Shown here piece after piece: positions 8,839 to 17,387 of a stretch of DNA of 36,312 nt; position 1 is the first letter of the stretch, and each line of letters begins with the position of its first letter. This stretch comes from Alphaproteobacteria bacterium (lineage in GTDB: Bacteria; Pseudomonadota; Alphaproteobacteria; UBA9219): assembly GCA_028692635.1 (NCBI GenBank), contig JAQUWX010000014.1, positions 1-36,312 on the forward strand, in the 5' to 3' direction. The notes beneath the pieces were generated by a model. It was not told the origin of the DNA and did no database searches. It saw only the letters and a program-made list of their open reading frames with translations. Position numbers and translations under genes: made by a program.

Positions 8839-9714
8839 ATGGAAACCCTAACTTCCGTTATCAGCGTCACTTATCACACCGGACCGGTTCTCGATAAGTT
8901 AATAGCTTCCGTACTCGCTTCCACAGTCCCTGTGGAGCTGGTGCTGGTTAACAACGGAAATCCCCCCGAAATTGAGGCTAAGCTTAAGGCGCTCGCGGAT
9001 TCTACCCCGCAGATGAAATTCATTACCGGCCACGGAAACGTAGGCTTCGCTAAGGGCTGCAACCTTGGAGCCAAAGCCGCGAAAGGTAATTTCCTGCTTT
9101 TCCTCAATCCCGACAGCATGCTGCCTCCTGACGGTGTTGAGAAATTATACGCGGAAGAGGCCAAGCTGAAGCCTCCGTTCATGCTAGGAGCGCGCTTGCT
9201 GGATGGAAACGGCAAGGATCAGAGAGGATGCAGAAGGGCTTTGCTTACCCCTAAAACCGCCTTCATAGAGGCATTGCACCTCTATAAGTTTTTCCCAAAA
9301 ATCAGGCTCAATCTGCACGAGGAGCCTTTGCCTGAAACCACCGTTCCTATGCCCGCCATAAGCGGAGCGTTCATGTTCCTGTCCACAAAGAGCTTTTGGA
9401 ACATCAACGGATTCAACGAAAAGCACTTCCTACATGTCGAGGATCTCGATTTTTGCTACAGATTCCGCCAATCCGGGGGCGAAATTTACTTTGTGCCCAG
9501 CCTCGTCGTCACTCATATCGGCGGCACCAGCAGCACTACGAATGAGTTCCTGGAAAAACAGAAGGCGAGGGGGTTCATTCGCTATTTTCATGAAAATTTT
9601 AATCATGAATATCCCCAACCGATCCTGTGGGCTTTGGATTTAGCTATCCTGGCGCGCATGTGCGTTAAGATAGGGATTCCTAAGCTTATGAAGAAACTTG
9701 GCTTTGCAAAATAA
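8839..9714 (+). CDS. Family 2 glycosyltransferase, rhamnosyltransferase-like
   Basis: This 291-residue protein has a GT-A fold of the GT2 type common in O-antigen and rhamnan assembly. The N-terminal strand reads SVISVTYHTG, followed by ELVLVNNGN and then GNVGFAKGCNLG. The metal/nucleotide motif is LFLNPDSML, and a later acidic motif is HVEDLDFCYR. These match the WbbL/rhamnosyltransferase-like subgroup. I start at ATG 8839, which follows an AAGGTGG ribosome site by 8 bases, and not at the GTG at 8827. It is transcribed away from the dTDP-rhamnose operon, so transfer of L-rhamnose from dTDP-rhamnose is a reasonable inference. The acceptor is unknown. No signal peptide is visible; it should act at the cytoplasmic face of the membrane. 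Confidence 0.9.
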   Translation: METLTSVISVTYHTGPVLDKLIASVLASTVPVELVLVNNGNPPEIEAKLKALADSTPQMKFITGHGNVGFAKGCNLGAKAAKGNFLLFLNPDSMLPPDGVEKLYAEEAKLKPPFMLGARLLDGNGKDQRGCRRALLTPKTAFIEALHLYKFFPKIRLNLHEEPLPETTVPMPAISGAFMFLSTKSFWNINGFNEKHFLHVEDLDFCYRFRQSGGEIYFVPSLVVTHIGGTSSTTNEFLEKQKARGFIRYFHENFNHEYPQPILWALDLAILARMCVKIGIPKLMKKLGFAK

Positions 9715-9764
9715 GCGGTAACATAATACCACACATATTTTTGTGGCTGTTTCCCTTATTTATA

Positions 9765-9794
9765 TTGACACAAGCCCGCCCAAACTCGTAATAA
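9765..9794 (+). promoter_or_regulatory. Candidate promoter for rplM-rpsI
   Basis: A perfect -35 hexamer TTGACA at 9765-9770 is followed by GTAATA after 17 bases, or TAATAA after 18 bases. The site lies 50 bases downstream of the glycosyltransferase stop and about 45 bases before the rplM start, in the right orientation. It was read by eye and is not supported by expression data. Confidence 0.6.
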
Positions 9795-9838
9795 CCCGTA
9801 CCCCGATTTTCGGGATAAAAATATATCAAGGTGTAACT

Positions 9839-10342
9839 ATGGCTGGAAAAATTCGACTGACTAAGCGTAGCGTGCAGACTAAAAGTTTCGCGCTCAAAAC
9901 CGGCGAGCAAAAGAAAAAATGGTTCGTGATCGACGCTGATGGCGTGATCCTTGGCCGTTTGGCTGCCGTTGTCTCGCAGATACTGCGCGGCAAACATCGC
10001 CCGACTTTCACTCCCTCCGTCGATTGCGGAGACTTCGTCATTATCGTCAATGCGGAAAAAATCCGCCTGACCGGTAAGAAAATGACGGATAAGGAGTTCA
10101 ACTATCATACCGGATATGTCGGCGGAATTAAGACGCGCACTCCTGCGCAAATCCTCGCCGGTCATTTCCCGGAACGCGTGGTCGAAAAGGCCGTCGAACG
10201 CATGATGCCCCGCGGACCTCTTGGCCGCCACCAAATGGGCAATCTGAAGGTTTATAAGGGAGCCTCGCATCCTCATGCCGCGCAGTCTCCCGAGGCTATT
10301 GATATAGCCGCACGCAATCCTAAGAACAAAAGGGTGAAGTGA
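9839..10342 (+). CDS. rplM: 50S ribosomal protein L13
   Basis: L13 is an early-assembly protein of the large ribosomal subunit and binds 23S rRNA. The protein of about 167 residues shows the core segments [15 protein letters not shown], the [15 protein letters not shown] run, [28 protein letters not shown] and [17 protein letters not shown], all typical of L13. The start is ATG 9839, with AAGGTG at 9828-9833. The ORF track runs 32 codons further upstream, across the promoter, and is wrong there. rpsI follows after a single base, the standard bacterial pairing, so the two subunit proteins are made from one mRNA. Confidence 0.98.
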   Translation: MAGKIRLTKRSVQTKSFALKTGEQKKKWFVIDADGVILGRLAAVVSQILRGKHRPTFTPSVDCGDFVIIVNAEKIRLTGKKMTDKEFNYHTGYVGGIKTRTPAQILAGHFPERVVEKAVERMMPRGPLGRHQMGNLKVYKGASHPHAAQSPEAIDIAARNPKNKRVK

Positions 10343-10343
10343 T

Positions 10344-10922
10344 ATGGCAACGACGAAAACTACTACTACGACCGTGAAGACAACTACTAAGCGTAAGTCG
10401 CTGTCGAGCATTAAGGCCGCCGTAAAGGAAGCTCAACAGGAAGCTCCGGCTCCTGTCGCGGAAACCGCCGCGCCTGCCGTTGTTGCTGCCAATACAAGCG
10501 ACATGCCCGTGAAGCATGAGCGTAAGGTCGATGACCGTGGTCGCGCATATGCTACCGGAAAACGTAAGAACGCGATCGCTCGCGTTTGGATCAAGCCCGG
10601 TAAAGGTAAGATCACCGTCAATGGCCGCGACGTTAAAGTGTATTTCGCTCGCCCCGTGTTGCAGATGATCGTAAACCAGCCGTTCTCGGTTGCCGATCGC
10701 GCCAACCAGTTCGACGTGGAGTGCCTTGTAAACGGTGGCGGTCTTTCTGGACAAGCTGGCGCTGTTAAGCACGGCATATCCAAGGCTCTGACCTATTTCG
10801 AGCCGGATCTTCGCAAGCCTCTTAAAACGGCTCTGTTCCTGCGTCGCGACTCTCGTATCGTTGAACGTAAGAAGTATGGCCGCGCTAAGGCTCGCCGTCG
10901 CTTCCAGTTTAGCAAGCGTTAA
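10344..10922 (+). CDS. rpsI: 30S ribosomal protein S9 with long N-terminal extension
   Basis: S9 sits in the head of the small subunit, and its basic C-terminal tail reaches the P-site tRNA. The conserved domain starts near residue 68 ([18 protein letters not shown]) and runs through [15 protein letters not shown] to the tail [11 protein letters not shown], which ends in the conserved Lys-Arg. Ahead of it is an extension of about 65 residues rich in Thr, Ala, Lys and Pro, starting with a run of threonines. Alphaproteobacterial S9 proteins often carry a short extension; this one is on the long side. A ribosome site is present in the end of rplM (AGGGTGAAG). A strong terminator follows the stop codon. 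Confidence 0.97.
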   Translation: MATTKTTTTTVKTTTKRKSLSSIKAAVKEAQQEAPAPVAETAAPAVVAANTSDMPVKHERKVDDRGRAYATGKRKNAIARVWIKPGKGKITVNGRDVKVYFARPVLQMIVNQPFSVADRANQFDVECLVNGGGLSGQAGAVKHGISKALTYFEPDLRKPLKTALFLRRDSRIVERKKYGRAKARRRFQFSKR

Positions 10923-10935
10923 TAGACAAGCATCA

Positions 10936-10975
10936 AATATCCGCCCATGCGAAAGCATGCGGCGGATATTTTTTT
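10936..10975 (+). terminator. Rho-independent terminator after rpsI
   Basis: A 10-bp arm AATATCCGCC pairs exactly with GGCGGATATT. The stem continues through CATGC/GCATG around a GAAA tetraloop with one bulged C, and a run of T follows. It ends the rplM-rpsI transcript. The A-rich left flank could also help stop the convergent phaC transcript. Confidence 0.93.
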
Positions 10976-10990
10976 GCCTTTTTTCTTATT

Positions 10991-12865
10991 TTATAACGCC
11001 CGTACCTTCACATAGCTTCCGGGAGCGTCTTCTATTACTTCGCCGTTCGAGCCAGGTTGAAGGGCGGGGACCATTTCTCCGGAATAGGTTTTCAGCCAGT
11101 TGATCCATTCCGGCCACCATGAACCATCGTGCGAAGTAGCCGTCTTCACCCACTCCTCAGGATCGGCAGGACACGTCGAGTTGGTCCAATAGCCATATTT
11201 GTTAGCCGCAGGAGGATTAATGACTCCAGCAATATGTCCAGATTTAGAGAGAATAAACGTCACCGGACCTTGGTATATTTGAGTCCCAGAATACACCGCT
11301 TTCCATGGAGTTATGTGATCTTCTCTCGTTCCAAGGATAAAGCTTGGAATGGAAATCTGGTGTATGTCGATTGGCACGCCTTTCATGCTTAAGGCATTCG
11401 GCTTTATAAGATTGTTATCCATATACATGTTCCGCAGATAAAAGCTCTGCATGGTGGCAGGCAAGTTCGTCGTGTCGGAATTCCATGTAAGCAGATCGAA
11501 TGGGAACGGATCGCGTCCCAGAAGATAGTTATTCACCACAAACGACCAGATAAGATCATTAGCGCGGAGAAGGTTGAATGTCAGGTTGAGCGTCGGAGCG
11601 CCCAAGAAGCCCTGTTTCTCCATGCGAGCTTCCAGAGCCATTATCTGGTTTTCGTCGATAAATACCCCTATTTCTCCGGGTTCGGCAAAATCGACAAGCG
11701 TGACCAGGTATGTGGCGCTGGCGATCTCAGGGATATTGCGGGGGCGCTTATCTCCTAAAGCTTTTAGATACGCCAATGCGCATGAAAGCAGGGTGCCTCC
11801 GATGCAGTATCCTATGGTATTCACTTTAGGTTCGCCCGTTATGCGACCTATGACCTTAAGAGACTCCAGAATTCCAAGTTCCATATAGTCGTCAAAATTT
11901 ATATGAGAAAGTTCGGAATCCGGGTTCACCCAGGAAACGCAGAATACTGTGTATCCCTGCAATACCAGATAACGGATATAGGAATTCTTCTCTTTAAGAT
12001 CGAGGATGTAATACTTGTTTATCCACGGCGGAATTATAAGAAGCGGAACCTGATGCACTTCCTCCGTCATCGGAGAGTATTGGATAAGCTGCATCAATTC
12101 GTTCTGATAAACGATCTTGCCGGGAGTGGTCGCGATATTCTCTCCGAAACGGAAGAATTTGTTGTTGCTCATCGTGATGGCAAGCTCTCCGCCGCCGCGC
12201 TCAAGATCCTTTAGGAGGTGATCCAGCCCTACGACCAGATTGTCTCCGCCCGTTTCATAAGTAGCGCGCAGAACCTCCGGGTTGGTCATCCAGAAATTGC
12301 TCGGTGACATGGCGTCCACGATCTGACGAGTGTAAAACTCCAGCTTTTGCACAACCTTGGGATCAAGCCCATCGGTTTTATCAACCATGGACTGGGCATA
12401 CTTCGATGATAGCAGGTATGATTGCTTCAGAAAATCGAAGAACCAGACTTCTCTCCACGCATCGTCCTTAAAGCGCTTGTCGTTTGCCTCCGGCTTAAAG
12501 ACCTGCTCTATAACCTCTGTCTTGCCGGAAAGCTTATCAAGCGAAGCTCGGCACAGCTTTATGTAGTCCTTCCAGAAATCAATCTGGAAATCCAAGAGCT
12601 TTTCCGGGGACTGGTTTACCCTTTCAATAAATTCCGAAAAGGCTTCGGTAAGCCTGGCTGGGTCAGAGGGCGGTAAAAAGCCCGCTATGGTTTGGTTGCG
12701 ATCGCGCTCAAGAAACTCCTGTATAAGCTTCTGGGAGCGCTCGGCGACGCTAACCATGATCTCGGACCATTTTCCATGGACGCTTTCCGTATCTGTGGCA
12801 TTAGCCGCTCCCTTATCGTCGGAAGCGGAAAACTTGGGTTTTTTTGCGGGGTCTGTTATGGTCAT
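10991..12865 (-). CDS. phaC: Class I poly(3-hydroxyalkanoate) synthase
   Basis: PhaC polymerises (R)-3-hydroxyacyl-CoA into polyester storage granules, chiefly polyhydroxybutyrate for class I enzymes. The 624-residue protein has the PhaC N-terminal domain (around residue 190, SPSNFWMTNPEVLRAT) and the alpha/beta-hydrolase core. The lipase-like box reads GYCIGG, with the nucleophile Cys near residue 354. The other triad members appear to be Asp ~516 (REDHITPW) and His ~544 (SGHIAG). The length and a single-subunit layout without PhaE indicate class I. It is convergent with rpsI and divergent from a small lipoprotein gene. No phaA, phaB, phasin or phaR is in the window, so substrate supply is encoded elsewhere. 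Confidence 0.96.
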   Translation of the reverse strand: MTITDPAKKPKFSASDDKGAANATDTESVHGKWSEIMVSVAERSQKLIQEFLERDRNQTIAGFLPPSDPARLTEAFSEFIERVNQSPEKLLDFQIDFWKDYIKLCRASLDKLSGKTEVIEQVFKPEANDKRFKDDAWREVWFFDFLKQSYLLSSKYAQSMVDKTDGLDPKVVQKLEFYTRQIVDAMSPSNFWMTNPEVLRATYETGGDNLVVGLDHLLKDLERGGGELAITMSNNKFFRFGENIATTPGKIVYQNELMQLIQYSPMTEEVHQVPLLIIPPWINKYYILDLKEKNSYIRYLVLQGYTVFCVSWVNPDSELSHINFDDYMELGILESLKVIGRITGEPKVNTIGYCIGGTLLSCALAYLKALGDKRPRNIPEIASATYLVTLVDFAEPGEIGVFIDENQIMALEARMEKQGFLGAPTLNLTFNLLRANDLIWSFVVNNYLLGRDPFPFDLLTWNSDTTNLPATMQSFYLRNMYMDNNLIKPNALSMKGVPIDIHQISIPSFILGTREDHITPWKAVYSGTQIYQGPVTFILSKSGHIAGVINPPAANKYGYWTNSTCPADPEEWVKTATSHDGSWWPEWINWLKTYSGEMVPALQPGSNGEVIEDAPGSYVKVRAL

Positions 12866-12931
12866 GTTTCAACTTCGCTGATATAAAAATGAAACAGAAG
12901 AGATATAATCTGGAAGAGATTGTTAAATAGC

Positions 12932-13309
12932 ATGATTGCTTATCCAAAATCATCTCCTTTTCGACACTGTGCGTTCGTTTTGCTGCTTGGCACAATAACT
13001 CTCGCGCTTACGTCATGCGCGGATACTAAATGGCCGACCTTCCTAACCGGAGAACCTGACGATAGCGTGCTATTGGCCCCACGGGTTGTAGGAGAACCTC
13101 CAAGCCGATATGGCGAAGACTGGCCTTTGCTGGGTAATGTGCCGGATGCGCCTAAAGATTTTACCTCTCAGAAAGACTGGAAAAAAATAAAAAAGAAGCT
13201 CAAAACAAGTAAAAAGAAGTCCCTGGCGGCAAAACGTCGTATAGACGCCACGGCTCCTGTCGTAGAACCTATGGAGACTCCCGAAATCTTGCCATCAGAT
13301 TCAGAATAA
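12932..13309 (+). CDS. Small predicted lipoprotein, unknown function
   Basis: This 125-residue protein starts at ATG 12932, with GAAGAGATTG upstream as a weak ribosome site; the TTG at 12920 in the track is a poorer choice. A hydrophobic signal segment ends in the lipobox LTSC, so Cys ~29 should be lipidated. The mature part has a Pro-rich stretch around ARVVGEPPSRYG and WPLLGNVPDAPKDF, then a strongly basic Lys-rich segment and an acidic C-terminal end. Similar short lipoproteins occur next to phaC/hom/glpX in other alphaproteobacteria, as far as I recall, but I cannot name a family. It ends 27 bases before glpX and may be co-transcribed with it. Confidence 0.8.
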   Translation: MIAYPKSSPFRHCAFVLLLGTITLALTSCADTKWPTFLTGEPDDSVLLAPRVVGEPPSRYGEDWPLLGNVPDAPKDFTSQKDWKKIKKKLKTSKKKSLAAKRRIDATAPVVEPMETPEILPSDSE

Positions 13310-13336
13310 ACAAAAACACACCCTACGGAGAAAACT

Positions 13337-14323
13337 ATGCGTATTGAACACGTCTATATGGATCGCAACATCGCTATGGAAATGGTGAGAGTGACCGAAG
13401 CCGCAGCTTTAGCCGCTGCCACGCTCATCGGCCTCGGCGATGAAAAGGCCGCCGATCAGGTCGCCGTCAACGCTTTGCGCGACGCTATAAATGCTGTCGA
13501 TATAGACGGAACTGTCGTGATCGGCGAGGGTGAGCGCGATGAAGCTCCCATGCTGTACATCGGCGAAAAAGTCGGAACCGGAACCGGTCCTAAGGTCGAT
13601 ATCGCTTTGGATCCGCTTGAAGGAACCACTCTTACGGCTCATGGCGGCAACAATGCGCTGACTGTTATCGCTATCGCGGAAGCCGGGGGATTTCTCCATG
13701 CTCCCGACGTTTATATGGACAAAATTGCTGTCGGCGTAGGACTGCCAGATCATATAGTCGATCTTGATGCTTCCCCCGCGGAAAATCTTAAAAATCTCGC
13801 TAAAGCGAAAAAGATGGATGTCTCGGATTTGATGGTTTGCATCCTCAATCGTCCTCGCCATATTGATTTGATCGCCAAGGTACGCGAAGCCGGCGCTCGT
13901 ATAACGCTTATCCCGGACGGAGACGTTTCTGGAATCATCGCCACTTCCACTCCGGACAGCGGTATAGATCTATATGTTGGCTCTGGCGGCGCTCCTGAGG
14001 GCGTGCTGGCCGCTGCCGCTTTGCAGTGCATCGGAGGACAAATGCAGGGACGGCTTTTGTTCCGCAACGATAACGAAAAAGGTCGCGCCGCTAAGGCCGG
14101 AATTACCGATTTGAACCGTAAGTATAGCAAGGATGATTTAGCTCATGGCGACGTCATGTTCGCTGCGACGGGCGTGACTAACGGCTCTATGCTGAAAGGC
14201 GTGCGCATAATTCCGGGCGGCGCCATCACTCATTCGATAGTCATGCGCGCTAAAAGCGGCACGGTTCGTCGCATCGAAGCTATTCACGATTTTAAGCGGA
14301 AGACGACTCCGTACAGCAGATAA
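13337..14323 (+). CDS. glpX: Fructose-1,6-bisphosphatase class II
   Basis: GlpX hydrolyses fructose-1,6-bisphosphate to fructose-6-phosphate in gluconeogenesis; some homologues also act on sedoheptulose-1,7-bisphosphate. The 328-residue protein carries the family signatures VVIGEGERDEAPMLYIGE, the metal-site block DIALDPLEGTTLTA, and the GGAPEGVLAAAALQCIGG loop, and has the expected length. The ATG follows an ACGGAG ribosome site by about 8 bases. recJ starts 10 bases after its stop, giving the glpX-recJ order common in Rhodospirillales. The homoserine dehydrogenase gene that often precedes glpX there is absent here. Confidence 0.96.
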   Translation: MRIEHVYMDRNIAMEMVRVTEAAALAAATLIGLGDEKAADQVAVNALRDAINAVDIDGTVVIGEGERDEAPMLYIGEKVGTGTGPKVDIALDPLEGTTLTAHGGNNALTVIAIAEAGGFLHAPDVYMDKIAVGVGLPDHIVDLDASPAENLKNLAKAKKMDVSDLMVCILNRPRHIDLIAKVREAGARITLIPDGDVSGIIATSTPDSGIDLYVGSGGAPEGVLAAAALQCIGGQMQGRLLFRNDNEKGRAAKAGITDLNRKYSKDDLAHGDVMFAATGVTNGSMLKGVRIIPGGAITHSIVMRAKSGTVRRIEAIHDFKRKTTPYSR

Positions 14324-14333
14324 ACGGTAACTC

Positions 14334-16100
14334 ATGAGCCAGGCTTTCCTCGGCGTAGAAAAATCTTTTACCAATCGCCGTTGGATCGCCCGCGCTTATG
14401 ATGAGCGCATGACTCTGGCTTTGGCTCAGAGGTATGAGCTGCCGGATTGTCTTGCCAGAAGTTTAAGCGCTCGCGGAATAGATCTCGATACTGCGGCTAG
14501 CTTTCTCGATCCTAAGTTGCGCGATCTTCTTCCCGACCCAAGCCGCTTTGTCGATATGGATAAGGCGGCGACCCGTCTAATAAATGCCCTGCAAAGCAAC
14601 GAAAAGATCGCTGTTTTCGGAGATTATGACGTAGATGGAGCCACTTCCTCGGCTTTGCTCATCCGTTTTCTTAGGAGTTTGGGAGTTGATTCTCGCCTCT
14701 ATATACCCGACAGATTGAAAGAAGGTTATGGACCGAACTCGATGGCTATGAAAAAGCTGGCTGGTGAGGGAATTAAACTTGTCATATGCGTGGACTGTGG
14801 AACTACTGCGCATGAACCTTTAAAGACGGCTGGAGATGAAGGGCTGGATGTGATCGTCATAGATCATCATGCGGCGGAACCGTCTCTTCCAACTGCATGC
14901 GCGATCGTTAATCCCAATCGTATTGATGAAAAAATGACTCCCGACTTTGGCATGCTCGCAGCCGTCGGGGTTACTTATCTTTTCGTTATCGCGGTTAATA
15001 GAAAACTGCGGGAATTAAAGTGGTTTTCTTCCGAACGTCCAGAACCGGATTTGCGGCAGTGGCTTGATCTTGTGGCTCTTGGAACTATCTGCGACGTTGT
15101 AAAACTTACAGGGCTTAACCGGGCTTTTGTCGCTCAGGGACTTAATATAATGGGGCGAAGGCAAAATGCCGGCATTGCCGCTCTGGCAAAAATCGCTTCA
15201 GTGAAAGACGTTTTAGATTCCTATGCCGCAGGATTTATTCTCGGCCCTAGAATAAATGCTGGGGGCAGGGTGGGTAGCTCTGATCTTGGAGCAAGACTTC
15301 TTGCTTGCGACGACATGTCCGCAGCCACGCTCATAGCGGAGCAGTTGAATAAATATAATACGGACAGGCGCGAGATAGAGGCTCAAGTTCTTGCAGAAGC
15401 CGAAGCCATGACATTCGATGAGGCTTCTCCCATCACATTTGTGGCTTCCGAAAACTGGCATGCCGGAGTCATCGGAATTGTCGCGGCTCGGTTGAAGGAA
15501 AAATTTCATCGTCCTGCTTTGGTCATTGGGATCGAGGGAGATGTGGGAAAAGGCTCTGGGCGCTCTATTGGAAATATAGATCTGGGCGCAGCTATAATCG
15601 CTGCAAGGCAGGCAGGGCTTATCGTAAACGGTGGAGGCCATAAAATGGCTGCCGGATTCACTGTTGTTAAAAATAAAATTGAGGATTTAAAAAAATTCCT
15701 GTCCGAAAGAATAGGAAGGCAACTTGAGGCGGAACCGTTTGAACCTTCTCTCAGCATAGACGGACTTGCCGCTACCAACGGACTTAACGAGGAGTTCGTT
15801 GAGAAGCTCTCCGCACTAAGTCCTTTCGGAGCTGGCAATCCAGAGCCGCGTTTCGCTTTGGCAGATTGCCGGATAATTCGCGCAAGCATCGTAGGCGAAA
15901 AACATGTAAGCCTTATAATAGCTCAGGGCGGATCACGCCTTCGCGCTATAGCTTTCCGCGCTATGGAGAACGGTCTTGGCATCGCTCTTATGAGCATAGG
16001 CGCATCAAGCCCTTGTCATCTCGCAGGACATATCCGCGCCGACAATTGGAAAGGTGACGGATCGGCGCAACTGCTGGTGGACGATGGCGCTTCAGCGTGA
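14334..16100 (+). CDS. recJ: Single-stranded-DNA-specific 5'-3' exonuclease RecJ
   Basis: RecJ degrades single-stranded DNA from the 5' end in RecF-pathway recombination, mismatch repair and base-excision repair. The 588-residue protein has the DHH-family motifs in order: VFGDYDVDGATSSALL (motif I), CVDCGTT (motif II), VIDHHAAEP with the DHH triad (motif III) and a later GAxCDVVKL-like motif IV. GPRINAGGRVGSSDLGA and the DHHA1 glycine motif GGGHKMAAGF follow. The OB-fold C-terminal part is present, so the gene looks intact. It starts 10 bases after glpX. Downstream is a 220-base non-coding stretch leading to tRNA-His. Confidence 0.97.
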   Translation: MSQAFLGVEKSFTNRRWIARAYDERMTLALAQRYELPDCLARSLSARGIDLDTAASFLDPKLRDLLPDPSRFVDMDKAATRLINALQSNEKIAVFGDYDVDGATSSALLIRFLRSLGVDSRLYIPDRLKEGYGPNSMAMKKLAGEGIKLVICVDCGTTAHEPLKTAGDEGLDVIVIDHHAAEPSLPTACAIVNPNRIDEKMTPDFGMLAAVGVTYLFVIAVNRKLRELKWFSSERPEPDLRQWLDLVALGTICDVVKLTGLNRAFVAQGLNIMGRRQNAGIAALAKIASVKDVLDSYAAGFILGPRINAGGRVGSSDLGARLLACDDMSAATLIAEQLNKYNTDRREIEAQVLAEAEAMTFDEASPITFVASENWHAGVIGIVAARLKEKFHRPALVIGIEGDVGKGSGRSIGNIDLGAAIIAARQAGLIVNGGGHKMAAGFTVVKNKIEDLKKFLSERIGRQLEAEPFEPSLSIDGLAATNGLNEEFVEKLSALSPFGAGNPEPRFALADCRIIRASIVGEKHVSLIIAQGGSRLRAIAFRAMENGLGIALMSIGASSPCHLAGHIRADNWKGDGSAQLLVDDGASA

Positions 16101-16168
16101 ATAAGCCACTTTCATAGTTAAAGTTAATATTCGCAAAATCAGCCCCTCTATGGCATGGAGCTAACCTC

Positions 16169-16199
16169 TTGACAAATCTGGCAACTTATAGCTGATATA
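16169..16199 (+). promoter_or_regulatory. Candidate promoter before the putative sRNA
   Basis: A perfect TTGACA (16169-16174) is followed at 18-19 bases by TGATAT/GATATA, a weak -10 match. It lies in the recJ to tRNA-His gap, and transcription would start near 16203. The -35 is striking and the -10 is poor, so support is moderate. Confidence 0.45.
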
Positions 16200-16202
16200 G
16201 GG

Positions 16203-16282
16203 CCACGCGGAGTTATCCGCTACCATATCACTGCAAGAGAGCGATTTTCGCGCTCGGCATTCTTTTAGAGCCGGGCGTTTTT
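16203..16282 (+). ncRNA. Candidate small RNA of about 80 nt, family not recognised
   Basis: Between recJ and tRNA-His a promoter-like TTGACA is followed by a compact run of predicted hairpins ending in a terminator. GCGGA-GTTA-TCCGC forms a perfect 5-bp hairpin near the 5' end. GAGCG can pair with CGCTC in the middle, and the last hairpin has a T tract. There is no open reading frame of note. An alternative is that this is only the recJ trailer and terminator. The separate -35 element and the independent 5' hairpin make a discrete sRNA plausible. I do not recognise it as 6S, SRP, tmRNA or RNase P RNA. Confidence 0.4.
16251..16282 (+). terminator. Rho-independent terminator upstream of tRNA-His
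   Basis: CGCTCGGC pairs with GCCGGGCG (8 bp, one G-T wobble) around an 11-base loop and is followed by TTTTT. It closes the recJ or sRNA transcript before tRNA-His, so the tRNA probably has a promoter within the next 40 bases or depends on read-through. Confidence 0.75.
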
Positions 16283-16320
16283 ATTTGTGCAATAAAGCAT
16301 CGCTTCTTTGTTTGTTGTAT

Positions 16321-16397
16321 GGCGACCGTAGCTCAGTTGGTAGAGTCCTCGATTGTGATTCGAGTTGTCGCGGGTTCAAGTCCCGTCGGTCGCCCCA
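16321..16397 (+). tRNA. tRNA-His (GTG)
   Basis: The cloverleaf is complete. G-1 is encoded, the acceptor is GCGACCG/CGGTCGC, the D-arm is GCTC...GAGT, the anticodon stem is CTCGA/TCGAG with loop TTGTGAT, the T-arm is GCGGG TTCAAGT CCCGT, C73 is present, and CCA is encoded. It aligns base for base with the layout of E. coli tRNA-His, including the G-1:C73 pair that is the His identity element. Confidence 0.97.
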
Positions 16398-16432
16398 ACA
16401 AATTTTCTCTGTCATTCGATGAGGCATAAACA

Positions 16433-17263
16433 TTGTCCATCATAAAAAATTCTCCCGATCTATGGATGCCGGTTTTTCCTTCGCTTGAGCGCGACGGAAA
16501 TAAATATACTCGCGGGTCCGCTCTCATATATGGCGGGGAGCACATGACCGGAGCAGCCAGACTTGCGGCAAGAGCCGCTCAACGTATAGGCGCTGGCATT
16601 GTTTCTATTGCTACGCCCGCATCATCCGTGCCGATTTATGCGCATGCTTTGGAAAGCGTTATAATAAAAAAAACGGACTCTCTTGCTGAGTGGCACGAAC
16701 ATATATATCAGGAAAAACTGAGCGCGATACTTATCGGACCGGGGGCAGGGGTTAGTCAAAATACCTGCGAGTTCGTTTTGTCTGCTTTAAAAACTTCAAA
16801 ACCCTGCGTGCTGGATGCTGACGCTTTGACAAGCTTCTCCAATATGCCAGAGGCGTTATTCTCTTCTTTGCACTCTAACTGTGTGATGACTCCCCATGAG
16901 GGAGAGTTCGCAAAACTGTTTGGCCACCACGTCAATCCAACAGACGGCAAAGCTCTTCGCGCTCAGAAAGCTGCCGTGCTGGCGGGATGTACTGTGCTGC
17001 TTAAAGGGGCCGATACCATAATTGCAGGCAGCAATGGTCAGACCATAATGAACAATAATGCTCCGCCCTGGTTGGCCACCGCTGGGGCTGGAGATGTCCT
17101 GGCTGGTATCATTTTGGGGCTGGTGACACAAAATATGCCCGTATTTATGGCTGCGGCTTCCTCCGCCTGGATACATGGAGATATAGCTAAAACCCTGGGC
17201 CCTGGCCTTATAGCGGAAGACTTGGTTAACGGTATTCCCAGCTTTTTAAGCCACTTGCCTTGA
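16433..17263 (+). CDS. nnrD: ADP/ATP-dependent (S)-NAD(P)H-hydrate dehydratase, stand-alone domain
   Basis: This enzyme repairs hydrated NADH and NADPH by ATP- or ADP-driven dehydration. The 276-residue protein matches the C-terminal half of the bifunctional YjeF/Nnr protein. Motifs are the N-terminal SALIYGGEHMTGAARLA, IGPGAG, CVLDADAL, TPHEGEFAKLF, VLLKGADTII and the nucleotide-site loop TAGAGDVLAGI. The N-terminal epimerase domain (NnrE) is absent, and no separate epimerase gene is in the window. The start is a TTG at 16433, supported by GAGG 8 bases upstream; the next in-frame ATG (16466) has no ribosome site and would cut into the conserved N-terminus. It begins 35 bases after tRNA-His. 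Confidence 0.92.
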   Translation: MSIIKNSPDLWMPVFPSLERDGNKYTRGSALIYGGEHMTGAARLAARAAQRIGAGIVSIATPASSVPIYAHALESVIIKKTDSLAEWHEHIYQEKLSAILIGPGAGVSQNTCEFVLSALKTSKPCVLDADALTSFSNMPEALFSSLHSNCVMTPHEGEFAKLFGHHVNPTDGKALRAQKAAVLAGCTVLLKGADTIIAGSNGQTIMNNNAPPWLATAGAGDVLAGIILGLVTQNMPVFMAAASSAWIHGDIAKTLGPGLIAEDLVNGIPSFLSHLP

Positions 17264-17387
17264 AATAACAAAAATAGCATAGTGATTACGTTCCGCCTAA
17301 GCAACGGTGCTTGTGGCGTATGGGAAATCAGTGCAGATGATTTTAGGTGCCTTAACCAGTCATCACTATGCAACGGTCGAGGAGGGG

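Noticed and set aside
16321-16397. Possible tRNA-His lacking the encoded G-1 base
   Set aside because: A first reading of the acceptor stem suggested G-1 was missing. Aligning to the E. coli tRNA-His layout shows G-1, C73 and CCA are all encoded, so the tRNA is normal.
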